Assembly (NCBI RefSeq): GCF_028736035.1
Contig: NZ_CP117866.1
Span: 10,767,001-10,831,000 of the forward strand
Source of the DNA: Streptomyces sp. T12
GTDB taxonomy: Bacteria > Actinomycetota > Actinomycetes > Streptomycetales > Streptomycetaceae
Direction of reading: 5' to 3'
Length of the DNA: 64,000 nucleotides
The notes beneath the pieces are model-generated. The model saw nothing but the letters and a program-made list of their open reading frames with translations. It did no database searches and was not told the origin of the DNA. Position numbers and translations under genes: made by a program. Position 1 is the first letter of the stretch. Each line of letters starts with the position of its first letter. Shown in pieces: positions 25,386 through 34,547 of this stretch.

Positions 25386-27098
25386 CTACTGATCGCGGTG
25401 CCACTTCCTGTATGCGGCCACGGCCGTCGGCAGGGTCGGAAAGATCCGCTCGCTGCTGATGGTGTCCACCAAGCCGTACGCCCTCAGGTCATCCAGCAGG
25501 TCCTGCTTGACGCGGGCGAGGGCGAAGACGATGCCGCGGTGGGCGAGTTCCCGGCGGAGTTCGTCGACCGCGTCCAAGGCGGTGATGTCGACCTCCACGT
25601 TGGCCTCGGTGTTGAGGACGAACCAGCGGACCGGTTCGGTCTGTTCGTCGACGGCGGCCAGGGCCCGGCGGCGGAAGTCCTCGGCGTTGGCGAAGAACAG
25701 CGGGGAGTCGTAGCGGTAGACGAGCAGGCCGGGGATGGTGCGGGCCTGCGGGTAGTCGTCGACGTCGTGCATGCCGGCCACCCCGGGCACCAGGCCCTCG
25801 ATGGCGTCGTGCGGGCGGGCCACCCGAGTGAGCAGTTCGGCCACGGACAGACCGACGGCGACCAGCACGCCGTACAGGATGTCCAGGGCGAGAACTCCGG
25901 CCAGGCAGCCGAGCGCCAGTAGGAGTTCCCGGCGGCGGAAGGACGCCAGCCGGCGGAAGCCTGTCAGGTCGATCATGCGGACGGCCGCGTAGACGACAAG
26001 CGCGCCGAGGACTGCCGTGGGTGTGCGAGAGAGCAGGGGGCTCAGGAAGAGCAGGACCGACAGGACGGCCGCGCCGGCCACCAGCGAGTACGCCTGGCTG
26101 TGCCCGCCGGCTGAGGAGGCCAGCGCGGTGCGGCTGGCGCTGCTGCTGATCGGGAAGCCGTGCAGTGTGCCCGCGCCGAGGTTGGCGGCGCCCAGCGCGA
26201 GGAACTCCTGGTTGGGGTCGAGTCCGGAGTCCCCGTCGTCGCGCTTGGTGAAGGCCCGCGCGGTGAGGATGAAGTCCGTGTAGGCGACCAGGAGGACGCC
26301 CAGGGCGGGGAGCACCAGGTGCGGCAGTTCGGCCAGGTCCGGCAGAGCCACGGTGGGCAGGCCCGACGGGACGTCACCGATCACCTTGATGCCGTATTGG
26401 TCGTGGAGGTCGAAGACGGACACGGCTGCCGTGCCGAACACCACGGCGAGCAGGGGACCGGGGACGGTGCGGAAGAAGTGGGCCACTGTGAAGAGGACCA
26501 CGAGCGCCGCGACGGCGAACAACGCCGTGGCCAGGTGGAGCCGCGACAAGTGCCCTACGAAGGACCACAGTTGGGGGAAGAAGGCCGAGCCTGTCGTCCG
26601 GACACCGGTCAGTTTGGGAAGCTGGTCCACGATCATGATCAGTGCCACGCCCGCCAGATACCCGATCAGCACCGGCCGGGACAGCAGGTCAGCGATGAAG
26701 CCGAGCCGTGTCGCCCATGCCAGCACGCACAACAAGCCGACCGCGACCGCGAGGGTGGCTGCCAGTGTTGCGTACTGGGCTGGATCTCCGGCGGCGAGCG
26801 GCCCGACCACCGTCGCCGTCATCAGCGCGGTCGTCGACTCCGGGCCGACGGAGAGCAGGCGGGAGGAACCCAGCAGGGCGTACAGGGCAACCGCCGGCAG
26901 GATCGCCCACAGCCCGGCGACCGGTGGCAGACCGGCCACGCCCGCGTACGCCATCACCTGGGGCACGAGATACGCGGCCACCGTCACCCCGGCCAGGACG
27001 TCGCCCCGCAGCCACGAGCGCCGATAGCCGAACAGCACACCGAGCCCCGGCACCAGGCGGCGCCACCTTGGAGCACGGCCGACCGAGGTCTGGGACAT
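25386..27098 (-). CDS. SulP-family transporter with STAS domain (second)
   Basis: 570 aa from ATG 27098 (AAGGAGG immediately upstream). Membrane domain with about 11 segments (GVTVAAYLVPQVMAYAGVAG, then SVGPESTTALMTATVVGPLA) and a C-terminal STAS domain (WFVLNTEANVEVDITALDAV). Closer to the bicarbonate/dicarboxylate-like SulP proteins than the 5.4 kb copy, but the substrate cannot be assigned. Divergent from the universal stress protein pair; the shared ~370-bp promoter region contains several DevR-like boxes. Confidence 0.9.
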   Translation of the reverse strand: MSQTSVGRAPRWRRLVPGLGVLFGYRRSWLRGDVLAGVTVAAYLVPQVMAYAGVAGLPPVAGLWAILPAVALYALLGSSRLLSVGPESTTALMTATVVGPLAAGDPAQYATLAATLAVAVGLLCVLAWATRLGFIADLLSRPVLIGYLAGVALIMIVDQLPKLTGVRTTGSAFFPQLWSFVGHLSRLHLATALFAVAALVVLFTVAHFFRTVPGPLLAVVFGTAAVSVFDLHDQYGIKVIGDVPSGLPTVALPDLAELPHLVLPALGVLLVAYTDFILTARAFTKRDDGDSGLDPNQEFLALGAANLGAGTLHGFPISSSASRTALASSAGGHSQAYSLVAGAAVLSVLLFLSPLLSRTPTAVLGALVVYAAVRMIDLTGFRRLASFRRRELLLALGCLAGVLALDILYGVLVAVGLSVAELLTRVARPHDAIEGLVPGVAGMHDVDDYPQARTIPGLLVYRYDSPLFFANAEDFRRRALAAVDEQTEPVRWFVLNTEANVEVDITALDAVDELRRELAHRGIVFALARVKQDLLDDLRAYGLVDTISSERIFPTLPTAVAAYRKWHRDQ

Positions 27099-27368
27099 GA
27101 TCCTCCTTGAGCCGAAGGACCTCATGATCCTCCGGGACCCTGGTTGGCCGCGAGATGCCGAACGGCCTGCGGGTGCCGCTGCTCCGGGAGACCGGATCCT
27201 TGCTTCAGTAGGTGTTCTCGGACGAGGTTCGGCTCCGAGCGCACGACTCTCGGCGGATCGGGTTGGTGACCTTCGGTCCGCTCGACACGGGCCTCGCTCT
27301 GGTCGCGTGTACCGCTGTGTCACGGCCGGCGTCGCGGGCCCTGCGATGGCGGGGACACCTCGGCCGAT

Positions 27369-27405
27369 GGGGCCTATCGGTCCCAGACCGGGGACCTGCG
27401 GTCTC
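27369..27405. promoter_or_regulatory. Tandem DevR-like boxes before the USP pair
   Basis: GGGGCC-TATC-GGTCCC (27369-27384) and GGGACC-TGC-GGTCTC (27391-27405) are 22 bp apart, 62-98 bp upstream of the first stress-protein start. A weaker GTGACCTTCGGTCC lies at 27267. Confidence 0.6.
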
Positions 27406-27466
27406 TGCACCGCGTCTCTCCTCGTCGCCACCCTGGAGTCAGAACCCCGACCAGGAGGTGGACAAC

Positions 27467-28372
27467 ATGTCCCGCAACGTCACCGTGGGCCTCGACGGCT
27501 CGCCCGAGAGCCGTGCCGCCGGCGAGTGGGCGGCCCGCGAGGCGAAGCTGCGCGGGCTGCCGCTGCGGCTGGTGCACGTCTGGGAACCCGTCCCGGAGCC
27601 CATGGCGCAGGCCCCGCTCCTGGGCGCCGAGACGCAAGCGCACTGGAGCGAGCGGATTCCGCGCGAGACTGCCGAGGGCCTCCGCCTGCGCCACCCCGGC
27701 GTGCATGTGGAGATGGAGCAGATTTCCGGCAGGCCGATGGATGCGTTGGCCGAGGCGGCGAAGGACGCCGAGCTGCTGGTCCTCGGCTCGCGCGGGCTGA
27801 GCGGGATCGGGGGATTCCTCGTCGGGTCCGTCGGCATGGCAGTGATCGCGCACACGGAGACCCCTGTCGTTCTGGTGCGGGCCGGGGAGCAGGCCGCCGA
27901 CGAGCACGAGGCGGATCCGGCGGGCATCCCGTCCGCCGCCACCGCGTACCGGCCCGTGGTCCTCGGCGTCGATACCGGCCACCCCGACGACGCGGTGATC
28001 GCTTTCGCCTTCGAGGAGGCCGCCCGCCGCAACACCGCGCTGAGGGTCGTGCACGGCTGGAACCTTCCGCCTTACTTCGCCTACGGCCTCCCCGCCGACC
28101 CCGAGCTCAACGCCGAACTGGGCCGGCAGGAGGCTGCCGCGCTGGCTGGGGTGCTGCACCCCTGGCGGCAGAAGTACCCGGAGATCGAGATCGTCGAGGT
28201 GTCCCGTTCCGGCAGCCCCGCCAACCACGTCATCGACGCCTCCCGCGAGGCCTCGCTGGTCGTCGTCGGTCGCCGGACGCGCCGCAGCCCGGTCGGTGCC
28301 CACATCGGACCCGTCACACACGCGGTACTGCACCACTCCACCGCCCCCGTGGCCGTCGTCGCGCACGACTGA
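27467..28372 (+). CDS. Tandem-domain universal stress protein
   Basis: 301 aa from ATG 27467 (AGGAGG). Two UspA domains: the first begins VTVGLDGSPESRAAGEWAAR, with ATP-binding GSRGLSGIGGFLVGSVGMAV; the second begins VVLGVDTGHPDDAVIAFAFE with GRRTRRSPVGAHIGPVTHAV. Double-domain USPs with the G-2x-G-9x-G(S/T) motif bind ATP and are typical of hypoxia and dormancy regulons. The second gene follows 26 bases later. Confidence 0.92.
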   Translation: MSRNVTVGLDGSPESRAAGEWAAREAKLRGLPLRLVHVWEPVPEPMAQAPLLGAETQAHWSERIPRETAEGLRLRHPGVHVEMEQISGRPMDALAEAAKDAELLVLGSRGLSGIGGFLVGSVGMAVIAHTETPVVLVRAGEQAADEHEADPAGIPSAATAYRPVVLGVDTGHPDDAVIAFAFEEAARRNTALRVVHGWNLPPYFAYGLPADPELNAELGRQEAAALAGVLHPWRQKYPEIEIVEVSRSGSPANHVIDASREASLVVVGRRTRRSPVGAHIGPVTHAVLHHSTAPVAVVAHD

Positions 28373-28398
28373 ACGCATTCTCTGGAGGAGTGGAGATC

Positions 28399-29304
28399 AT
28401 GAACGCAGAGGTGGAACGAGCCCTCGGCGAGCCCTTGGTCGTGGGCGTGGACGGTTCCGAGCCGAGCCTGCGCGCCGTCGACTGGGCGGCCGACGAGGCC
28501 GTGCTGCGCGGGGTGCCGTTACGGGTGGTGTATGCCTGCCTGTGGGAGCGGTACGAGGGAGCTGCGCTCGCCCGGGATATCGGCAAGTCGACCGCGCTGC
28601 CGTTGGCCCAGGACGTCGCCGGCGCCGCTGCTCAGCGGGCGGGTGCCCGGCACCCCGACCTGAAGGTGACCGCCGACGTGGTGTTCGAGGAGCCGGAGTA
28701 CGCCCTGGTGCGCGAGGGGCGGAACGCCTCCGCGCTGGTCGTGGGCACGCGCGGCCGCAGCGGCATCGCCGAGATGCTGCTCGGCTCCGTCAGTCTGGCC
28801 GTCGCCGCCCATGCCGACTGCCCGGTGATCGTGCTGCGCGGCAGCCACGACAACCAGGCGACGCCCCCGGTGCGCGGCCGCGTCGTCGTGGGTGTCGGCG
28901 AGGACGTGAAGGAGTCGGCGGCCGTGCGGTTCGCCGCCGCAGAGGCACGGCGCCGCGGCGTGCCTCTGGAGGCCGTACGGGCCTGGCGGTGCCCGGCACA
29001 CGAGACCACCGACCATCCGCTGCTGGCCGGTGAGTCCGCCCGTCTGCACGAGGAGCGGGCGGTCGAGGAACTGGAGGCGGCGTTGCAGGACGTCCCGGCG
29101 GACATCGATGTGCGCCGGCGCACCGTCGAGGGCCATGCCCGCCGGGTGCTCGTGGACGCCTCGCACGAGGCCGACCTGCTGGTCGTCGGCGCCCGGCGCC
29201 GCGAGGGGCACTTCGGGCTCCAGCTCGGCCGGGTCGCCCACGCGGTACTGCACCACTCCGCCTGCCCGGTCGCCGTCGTACCGCACCGGGTGCACGACGC
29301 CTGA
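28399..29304 (+). CDS. Tandem-domain universal stress protein
   Basis: 301 aa from ATG 28399 (GGAGGAG then TGGAGATC). First domain: VVGVDGSEPSLRAVDWAADE and GTRGRSGIAEMLLGSVSLAV. Second: VVVGVGEDVKESAAVRFAAA and GARRREGHFGLQLGRVAHAV. Same size and layout as the upstream gene, with which it probably forms an operon. It ends eight bases before the convergent PPK2 gene. Confidence 0.92.
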   Translation: MNAEVERALGEPLVVGVDGSEPSLRAVDWAADEAVLRGVPLRVVYACLWERYEGAALARDIGKSTALPLAQDVAGAAAQRAGARHPDLKVTADVVFEEPEYALVREGRNASALVVGTRGRSGIAEMLLGSVSLAVAAHADCPVIVLRGSHDNQATPPVRGRVVVGVGEDVKESAAVRFAAAEARRRGVPLEAVRAWRCPAHETTDHPLLAGESARLHEERAVEELEAALQDVPADIDVRRRTVEGHARRVLVDASHEADLLVVGARRREGHFGLQLGRVAHAVLHHSACPVAVVPHRVHDA

Positions 29305-29766
29305 CCGGCGCCTCAGAGACTCGCCGCGTGATCGGGGACGTAGGTCTGCAGATCGCGCGGCGGGCGCTGGTAGCCGGTCGACGGCGGCCGCTCCGGCAGT
29401 TCCAGCACCGGCGGCGCCACCTCCTGGTAGGGGACGAAGTCCAGGTGGGCGATCATGTTCAGCCGCGCCCGGCGCTTGTCGTCGCTCTCGACGACGAACC
29501 AGGGCGCCTCCGGGATGTCGGTGTGCACCATCATCTCGTCCTTGGCCCGGGAGTACGCCTCCCAGCGGGTGATCGACTCCATGTCCATCAGGGACAGCTT
29601 CCAGCGCCGCGTCGGATCCTCCAGCCGGCGCCGGAAGCGCTCCTGCTGCTCCGTGTCGCTCACCGAGAACCAGTACTTGCGCAGCAGGATCCCGTCCTCC
29701 AACAGCAACCGCTCGAAGATCGGGCACTGGCGCAGGAAGAGCTGGTACTCCTCCTTAGACGTCGTC

Positions 29767-30570
29767 TCAGTTGGTGCATCGGCGGTAGCAGATGAGGCTG
29801 CTGGCGATGCCGACGAAGGCGAGGAAGTGCTCTGCCTTGCGCTCGTAGCGGCGGTGCAGGCGGCGGCATCCGTTGAGCCAGGACATGGTCCTTTCCACGA
29901 CCCAGCGATGGCGGCCCAGGCGGTTGGGAGGTTCGATGCCGCGGCGGGCGATACAGGGCGCGATCTGGCGGCGGCGCAGCCAGTCGCGCAGATGGTCGAA
30001 GTCGTAGCCTTTGTCCGGGTGCAGCTTGGCCGGGCGGCGGCGTCTTGGCCCGTAGCGGGAGCGGATTGGCGGGATGCCGCGCATCAGCGGGATCAGGGCC
30101 TGGCTGTCGTGCAGGTCGGCACCGGAGATGCCCACCGAGATCGGCAGGCCGTTGCGGTCACAGATGACGTGGATCTTCGACCCGAGCTGGCCGCGATCGG
30201 TCGGATTCGGTCCGGTCAAAGGCCCCCTTAGACTGCCCGGACACTGGCCGAGTCGATTGCGCACCGGGACCAGTCCAGCTCGCCGTTCGTGCCGAGCCGA
30301 TCCAGCACCACGCGGTGCGATTTTTGCCCACACCCGGGCCTTGGACCAGCCAGTAAAGCGCCGGTGGACCGTTTGCCAGGAGGCGCCGAAGACCGGCGGT
30401 AGCTGCCGCCAGGTGCAGCCCGACGTGGCGACGAAGATGATCGCTGCAAGAACCGCGCGGTCGTCACACCGCCGCCGGCCGCCGCCCTGGGCACGCACGG
30501 GCGGCTCTGGCGCCACGTCTTGGAAGATCTCCCAGAGTCCGTCCGGTACCAGCTGCTCAACTGTGCCCAT
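29767..30570 (-). pseudogene. IS5-family DDE transposase with a frame-swapped segment
   Basis: The frame is open for 267 aa. The N-terminus (GLWEIFQDVAPEPPVRAQGG, then ATSGCTWRQLPPVFGASW) and the C-terminus (KLHPDKGYDFDHLRDWLRRR, then VVERTMSWLNGCRRL) are typical. Residues 85-115 are out of frame with homologues: the expected HRVVLDRLGTNGELDW and CAIDSASVRAV are in the next frame. Two indels of opposite effect (near an A5 run at ~30330 and at ~30235) explain this. The lost segment includes the first catalytic Asp (IDS), so the protein as read is likely inactive. Confidence 0.8.
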
Positions 30571-30676
30571 GCCAGAGCAACGAGTCTTGGCCTCCCAAGG
30601 CACAGTTTTACCCGGGTGCCTACCACCCGCCCGATCTTCTACCCTGAGCCGGGGCGGCTGAGCAGGGGGATTAGCG

Positions 30677-31123
30677 ATGAGCATGTACTTCGACATCGGT
30701 GACAAGACGCTGTGGAACCCGTCGAACGGTGCCGGCCGCCTCTTCCTGCGGCAGGTCGAGGTCTTTGAGGCGGAGCTCAAGCTGCCCTCGGGAATCGGCC
30801 AGGGAAAATATGGGGGCGACCCGGACACACTCGAGGTCGATCCAGCCGTATACGCGGAGTTCGCACGCGGCCTGGTCGCGTGGCACTGCCGGACGGGGCA
30901 CTCCGTGATCCTCGCGCTCTCCGAGGGGTTCGTGGCGATGGCGGTCGCGCTCGCGCGGCGCGCGGGAATCGAGGTGGAGATACCCGAACCGGGGCCCGGC
31001 CACATGTGTGGTGGCGTCCAGCATGATGTGCAGGTCCCCGGCAGTCCCCGGACCGCGTCAGCCGCCGTCGTCACCGCGCTGGACACGCGGGCGCGGGAGA
31101 TGGACCGCTGGATGGCCCGCTGA
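30677..31123 (+). CDS. DUF6086-like protein, IS cargo
   Basis: 148 aa from ATG 30677 (GGGGGATTAGCG upstream). It resembles the DUF6086 family of actinomycetes (YFDIGDKTLWNPSNGAGRLF, then ALSEGFVAMAVALARRAGIE). No catalytic motif is visible; the role is unknown. It is oriented opposite to the transposase and lies between the transposase start and the right terminal repeat, so it moves with the element. Whether it modulates transposition or is a passenger cannot be told from sequence. Confidence 0.72.
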   Translation: MSMYFDIGDKTLWNPSNGAGRLFLRQVEVFEAELKLPSGIGQGKYGGDPDTLEVDPAVYAEFARGLVAWHCRTGHSVILALSEGFVAMAVALARRAGIEVEIPEPGPGHMCGGVQHDVQVPGSPRTASAAVVTALDTRAREMDRWMAR

Positions 31124-31741
31124 GCCGGTGAGCCCAAGGCCGCTCCTAGCCGACCCAACACCCTGGGCCGGCTTGCCGTTTCTGCCCATTGCCCGCCCCC
31201 AACTGAGACGTCCTCTTAGTGCAGAAGCCCATCACGTGCTCGACTCCGGCACGGTTGTACCAGGACCGGTCGAACAACACGATCTCCCCGGCGGCCGGCA
31301 GATGCTCAACGTACCGCTGGAAGTACCACTGGGTGCGCTCGCGTTCGGTCGGCTTGGGCAGCGCCGCGATCCGGGCGACACGCGCGTTGAGGTGTTCTGC
31401 GACCCGCTTGATGGTGCCGCCCTTGCCCGCCGCGTCCCGCCTCTCGAAGACCACGACGAGCCGGGCGCCCTCAGCGCGCACCCACTCCTGCAGTTTCACC
31501 AGCTCCGTCTGCAGGCGGAGCAGTTCCCGTTCGTATGCCGCGCGAGGCACCTTCGCCACCTTCTTGTCGGCCATGCCGTCTCCATCGCCCGATGGCCTAC
31601 GTCGATGACTTCAACGTAGTCACTGGTGCCCAGGTCGAAGACCGGGACAGCACCGCACTGACCGGCAAGGGGCGGCGCACCCTGAACGTGCACCGTGAGG
31701 CACGCCTCCCGCGTCCGCGCCGGGGACGACTGGCGAAAACT

Positions 31742-31757
31742 TGGGCCTACCGGCCCT
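31742..31757. promoter_or_regulatory. DevR-like box before the acetyltransferase gene
   Basis: TGGGCC-TACC-GGCCCT lies 85-99 bp upstream of the 31841 start. Confidence 0.55.
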
Positions 31758-31840
31758 CGCATCGCCCCCGGACAGCCCATGGGACCACCCCCCGATCCGC
31801 CGGATGCTCGAAATGACAAGAGGCTTGGAGGAGTCCCGCG

Positions 31841-34534
31841 ATGACGCACGACGTGACCGACCGACCCCCCGTCCACGCCCTGCTCACGGACGGCACCACC
31901 GTGTGCATCCGTCCCGTGGTGCCGAGCGACCACGACCAGTTGGAGCGGCTGTACGAGGAGATGTCCCCGGAGAACCTGCGCCTGAGGTTCTTCGCCGCGA
32001 GCCACCGGTCGGCCCGTCTGGCCGCCGACCGTGCCTGTGCTGCGGCCCGCACCGGCTACCGGGCGCTGCTGGCCGAGACGCAGGGCCGGGGGATCGGTCT
32101 TGCCGAGTACGACACAGGGGACGAGAAGGACGCGGCCGAAGTGTCCATCGCCGTCGCCGACGGACTACACCACCGGGGCGTGGGAACCCTGCTCGTCGAG
32201 CACCTCGTCTCTGCCGCCCGCGCCGAGGGCATCACGACCTTCACGGCCGACGCGCTCAGTGAGAACCGCGAGGTGCTGAAGCTGTTCGCCGACCTCGGTC
32301 TACGCACGGAGCGCCGCTTCGAGGGCCCGGAGGTGCGCTGCACCATCACCCTCGACCAGAGCGACACCTACCTCACAGCTGTCGAGGAACGGGGGCGTGC
32401 CGCCGACGTCGCCAGTTTGAAGCCGCTGCTGCGGCCGGAGGTGGTCGCCGTCGTGGGAGCAGGGCGCAAGCCGGGTTCGGTGGGCCGGGCGATCCTGCAC
32501 CAGCTGCACGCGGGCGGCTACACCGGGCGTCTGTTCGCGGTGAACCCCGCCGCGCGCTCGATTCTCGGCGTGCCGTCCTACTCGTCGGTCAGCGTCCTGC
32601 CCAAGACACCTGACCTCGCGGTGCTCGCCGTACCGGCCGCCGCTATTCCGGAGACCGCCGAGGAGTGCGGCAAGACGGGCGTACGGGCCCTCCTCGTCGT
32701 CACCGCGGGCCTGGACGCCGGCCAGGCGCACGCTCTGCTGGCGGCCTGCCGCTCGCACGGCATGCGGCTCGTCGGCCCCAACTGCCTCGGGATTTCCAAC
32801 ACCGACCCGGAGCTCAGCTTCGACGCCACCTTCGCCGCCGGCCATCCACGGCCCGGCACCGCGGGCGTCGCCGTGCAGTCCGGCGGTGTCGGCATCGCCC
32901 TGCTCGACGGGCTCTCCCGGCTCGGTATCGGTGTCTCTTCCTTCGCCTCTCTCGGCGACAAGTACGACGTCAGCGGCAACGACATGCTCCAGTGGTGGGA
33001 GAGCGACGGCCGCACTGACCTCGCCCTGCTGCACCTGGAGTCCTTCGGCAGCCCGCGCGCCTTCTCCCGCACCGCCCGGCGCGTGACCCGCCGTATGCCC
33101 GTACTGACCGTCGATGCCGGCCGCACCGACGCGGGCCGGCGCGCCGCCGCCTCGCACACTGCGGCCGCCGCCACCCGCACCATGACCCGCGGCGCGCTCT
33201 TCACCCAGGCCGGCATCACCGCCACCCGCTCGATCGGTGAACTCCTCGAGACCGCCGCGCTGTTGCACTCGCAGCCACTGCCCGCGGGCAGCCGCGTGGC
33301 GATCGTCACCAACGCGGGCGGGGCCGGTGTCCTCGCGGCCGACGCCTGCGCCGAAGCCGGACTGTCGCTCCCGGACCCCACACCGGAACTGATCGACGAC
33401 CTGCTCGCCGTACTGCCGGACGGGGCGGCGGTGGGCAACCCGATCGACGCCACCGCCGCCGTCACGGAGGAACAACTCACGGACTGCGTGGACCGGATCA
33501 TGCGGTACGGCGGCGTCGACGCCGTCCTCGTCGCTCTGGTCCCCACGGCGGTCGCCGCGGCGACCGGTGACGACCTCGTCCGTGCCCTCACCCGCGCCCC
33601 CGGCCGCAGGGCGAAGCCGATCGCCGCGGTACGGCTCGAACAGGGCCTGCCCGTCGAGCTGTTGCCCGCTGCGGAAGACGGAACCATCCCGTCTTACGCC
33701 GAACCCCAGGCCGCGGCACGGGCGTTGGCCCACGCCGCCCACCGCGCGGCCTGGCTCGCCAGGCCCGCCGGGACCGTCCCCGACCTGGACGGCGTCGAGA
33801 CGGAGCGAGCCCGCACCGTCGTCGAGACCTACCTCGCCGCACACCCCGACGGCGGCTGGCTGGACCCGCGCACCTGCGCCGACCTGCTGGCCTGCTACGG
33901 CATCCCGCAGATCCCGTGGGCCTGGGCCGAGACCGAGGACGACGCGGTCCTCGCCGCCGACCGGCTGCGCGGCGCCGACGGCCGGGTCGTGATGAAGGGT
34001 CACTGGGCGGGCCTGGTCCACAAGACCGCCGAGCACGCCGTCCATCTCGACCTCAGGGGCGACCACCAGGTCCGCGCCGCCTTCCGGGACCTGGAGACCC
34101 GGTTCGCCGGCCTGCTGGAGGGAGTGGTGATCCAGCCACTCGCCGACCGTGGCACCGAGCTGTTCGCCGGCGTCGTCCAGGACCAGGTCTTCGGACCCCT
34201 CGTCCTGTTCGGGCTCGGCGGCACGGCCACCGAGGTTCTCGCCGATCACGCGGCCCGCCTCGCCCCGCTCACCGACCACGACGTGCACGACCTCATCACC
34301 TCCCCGCGCTGCGCCCCGCTCCTGTTCGGCGCGCACAGCAACGGACCCGTCGACATCGAGGAGCTGGAACAGCTGCTGCTGCGGCTGTCCCGCATGGCGG
34401 CGGACCTGCCGCAGCTCGCTGAGAGCGACTTCAACCCGGTCCTCGCGACACCGGGCGGCGTCACCGTGCTGGACGCGCGGATCCGCCTGCTGCCGTGCAG
34501 GCCCCAGGACCCCTATCTGCGCCGGCTCCGCTGA
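31841..34534 (+). CDS. GNAT / acyl-CoA synthetase (NDP-forming)-like protein acetyltransferase
   Basis: 897 aa. Residues ~15-165 are a GNAT domain (acetyl-CoA loop near HHRGVGTLLVEHLVSAA). Residues ~190-640 resemble NDP-forming acyl-CoA synthetases: CoA-binding VVAVVGAGRKPGSVGRAILH, and the ligase region with VGPNCLGISNTDPELSFD and SHTAAAATRTMTRGALF. The C-terminal ~220 residues are ATP-grasp-like. This GNAT-first order occurs in actinomycete Pat-type lysine acetyltransferases that silence acyl-CoA synthetases. Start ATG 31841 follows TTGGAGGAG. The two CBS-BON genes and the flavodoxin remnant lie downstream. Confidence 0.85.
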   Translation: MTHDVTDRPPVHALLTDGTTVCIRPVVPSDHDQLERLYEEMSPENLRLRFFAASHRSARLAADRACAAARTGYRALLAETQGRGIGLAEYDTGDEKDAAEVSIAVADGLHHRGVGTLLVEHLVSAARAEGITTFTADALSENREVLKLFADLGLRTERRFEGPEVRCTITLDQSDTYLTAVEERGRAADVASLKPLLRPEVVAVVGAGRKPGSVGRAILHQLHAGGYTGRLFAVNPAARSILGVPSYSSVSVLPKTPDLAVLAVPAAAIPETAEECGKTGVRALLVVTAGLDAGQAHALLAACRSHGMRLVGPNCLGISNTDPELSFDATFAAGHPRPGTAGVAVQSGGVGIALLDGLSRLGIGVSSFASLGDKYDVSGNDMLQWWESDGRTDLALLHLESFGSPRAFSRTARRVTRRMPVLTVDAGRTDAGRRAAASHTAAAATRTMTRGALFTQAGITATRSIGELLETAALLHSQPLPAGSRVAIVTNAGGAGVLAADACAEAGLSLPDPTPELIDDLLAVLPDGAAVGNPIDATAAVTEEQLTDCVDRIMRYGGVDAVLVALVPTAVAAATGDDLVRALTRAPGRRAKPIAAVRLEQGLPVELLPAAEDGTIPSYAEPQAAARALAHAAHRAAWLARPAGTVPDLDGVETERARTVVETYLAAHPDGGWLDPRTCADLLACYGIPQIPWAWAETEDDAVLAADRLRGADGRVVMKGHWAGLVHKTAEHAVHLDLRGDHQVRAAFRDLETRFAGLLEGVVIQPLADRGTELFAGVVQDQVFGPLVLFGLGGTATEVLADHAARLAPLTDHDVHDLITSPRCAPLLFGAHSNGPVDIEELEQLLLRLSRMAADLPQLAESDFNPVLATPGGVTVLDARIRLLPCRPQDPYLRRLR

Positions 34535-34547
34535 GGAGGGAGGGGAC

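Larger units (their letters stand above)
29759..31214. mobile_element. IS5-superfamily (IS427-like) insertion sequence with cargo gene
   Basis: 1456 bp. The terminal inverted repeats 29759-29774 and 31199-31214 match at 14 of 16 positions (ending TCTCAGTTGG inward). A 5-bp CTTAG duplication flanks it (29754-29758 and 31215-31219). Inside are a transposase gene on the minus strand and a DUF6086 gene on the plus strand. IS427-type elements normally measure about 0.85-0.95 kb, and no terminal repeat was found between the two genes, so DUF6086 lies within the mobile unit. Confidence 0.85.
29313..31574 (-). pseudogene. ppk2: Polyphosphate kinase 2, split by an insertion sequence
   Basis: The N-terminal half (31574 to 31215) and C-terminal half (29758 to 29313) together encode a 266-aa PPK2. 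Walker A lies in [14 protein letters not shown], the lid region in [20 protein letters not shown], and RLLEDPTRRWKLS-like segments follow in the second half. PPK2 makes nucleoside triphosphates from polyphosphate or the reverse. The halves are separated by the IS at 29759-31214; removing the IS and one 5-bp target copy restores TGC-ACT-AAG-GAG-GAG (FCTKEEY) in frame. Total 801 coding bases. No other decay is seen, so the insertion looks recent. Confidence 0.93.
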
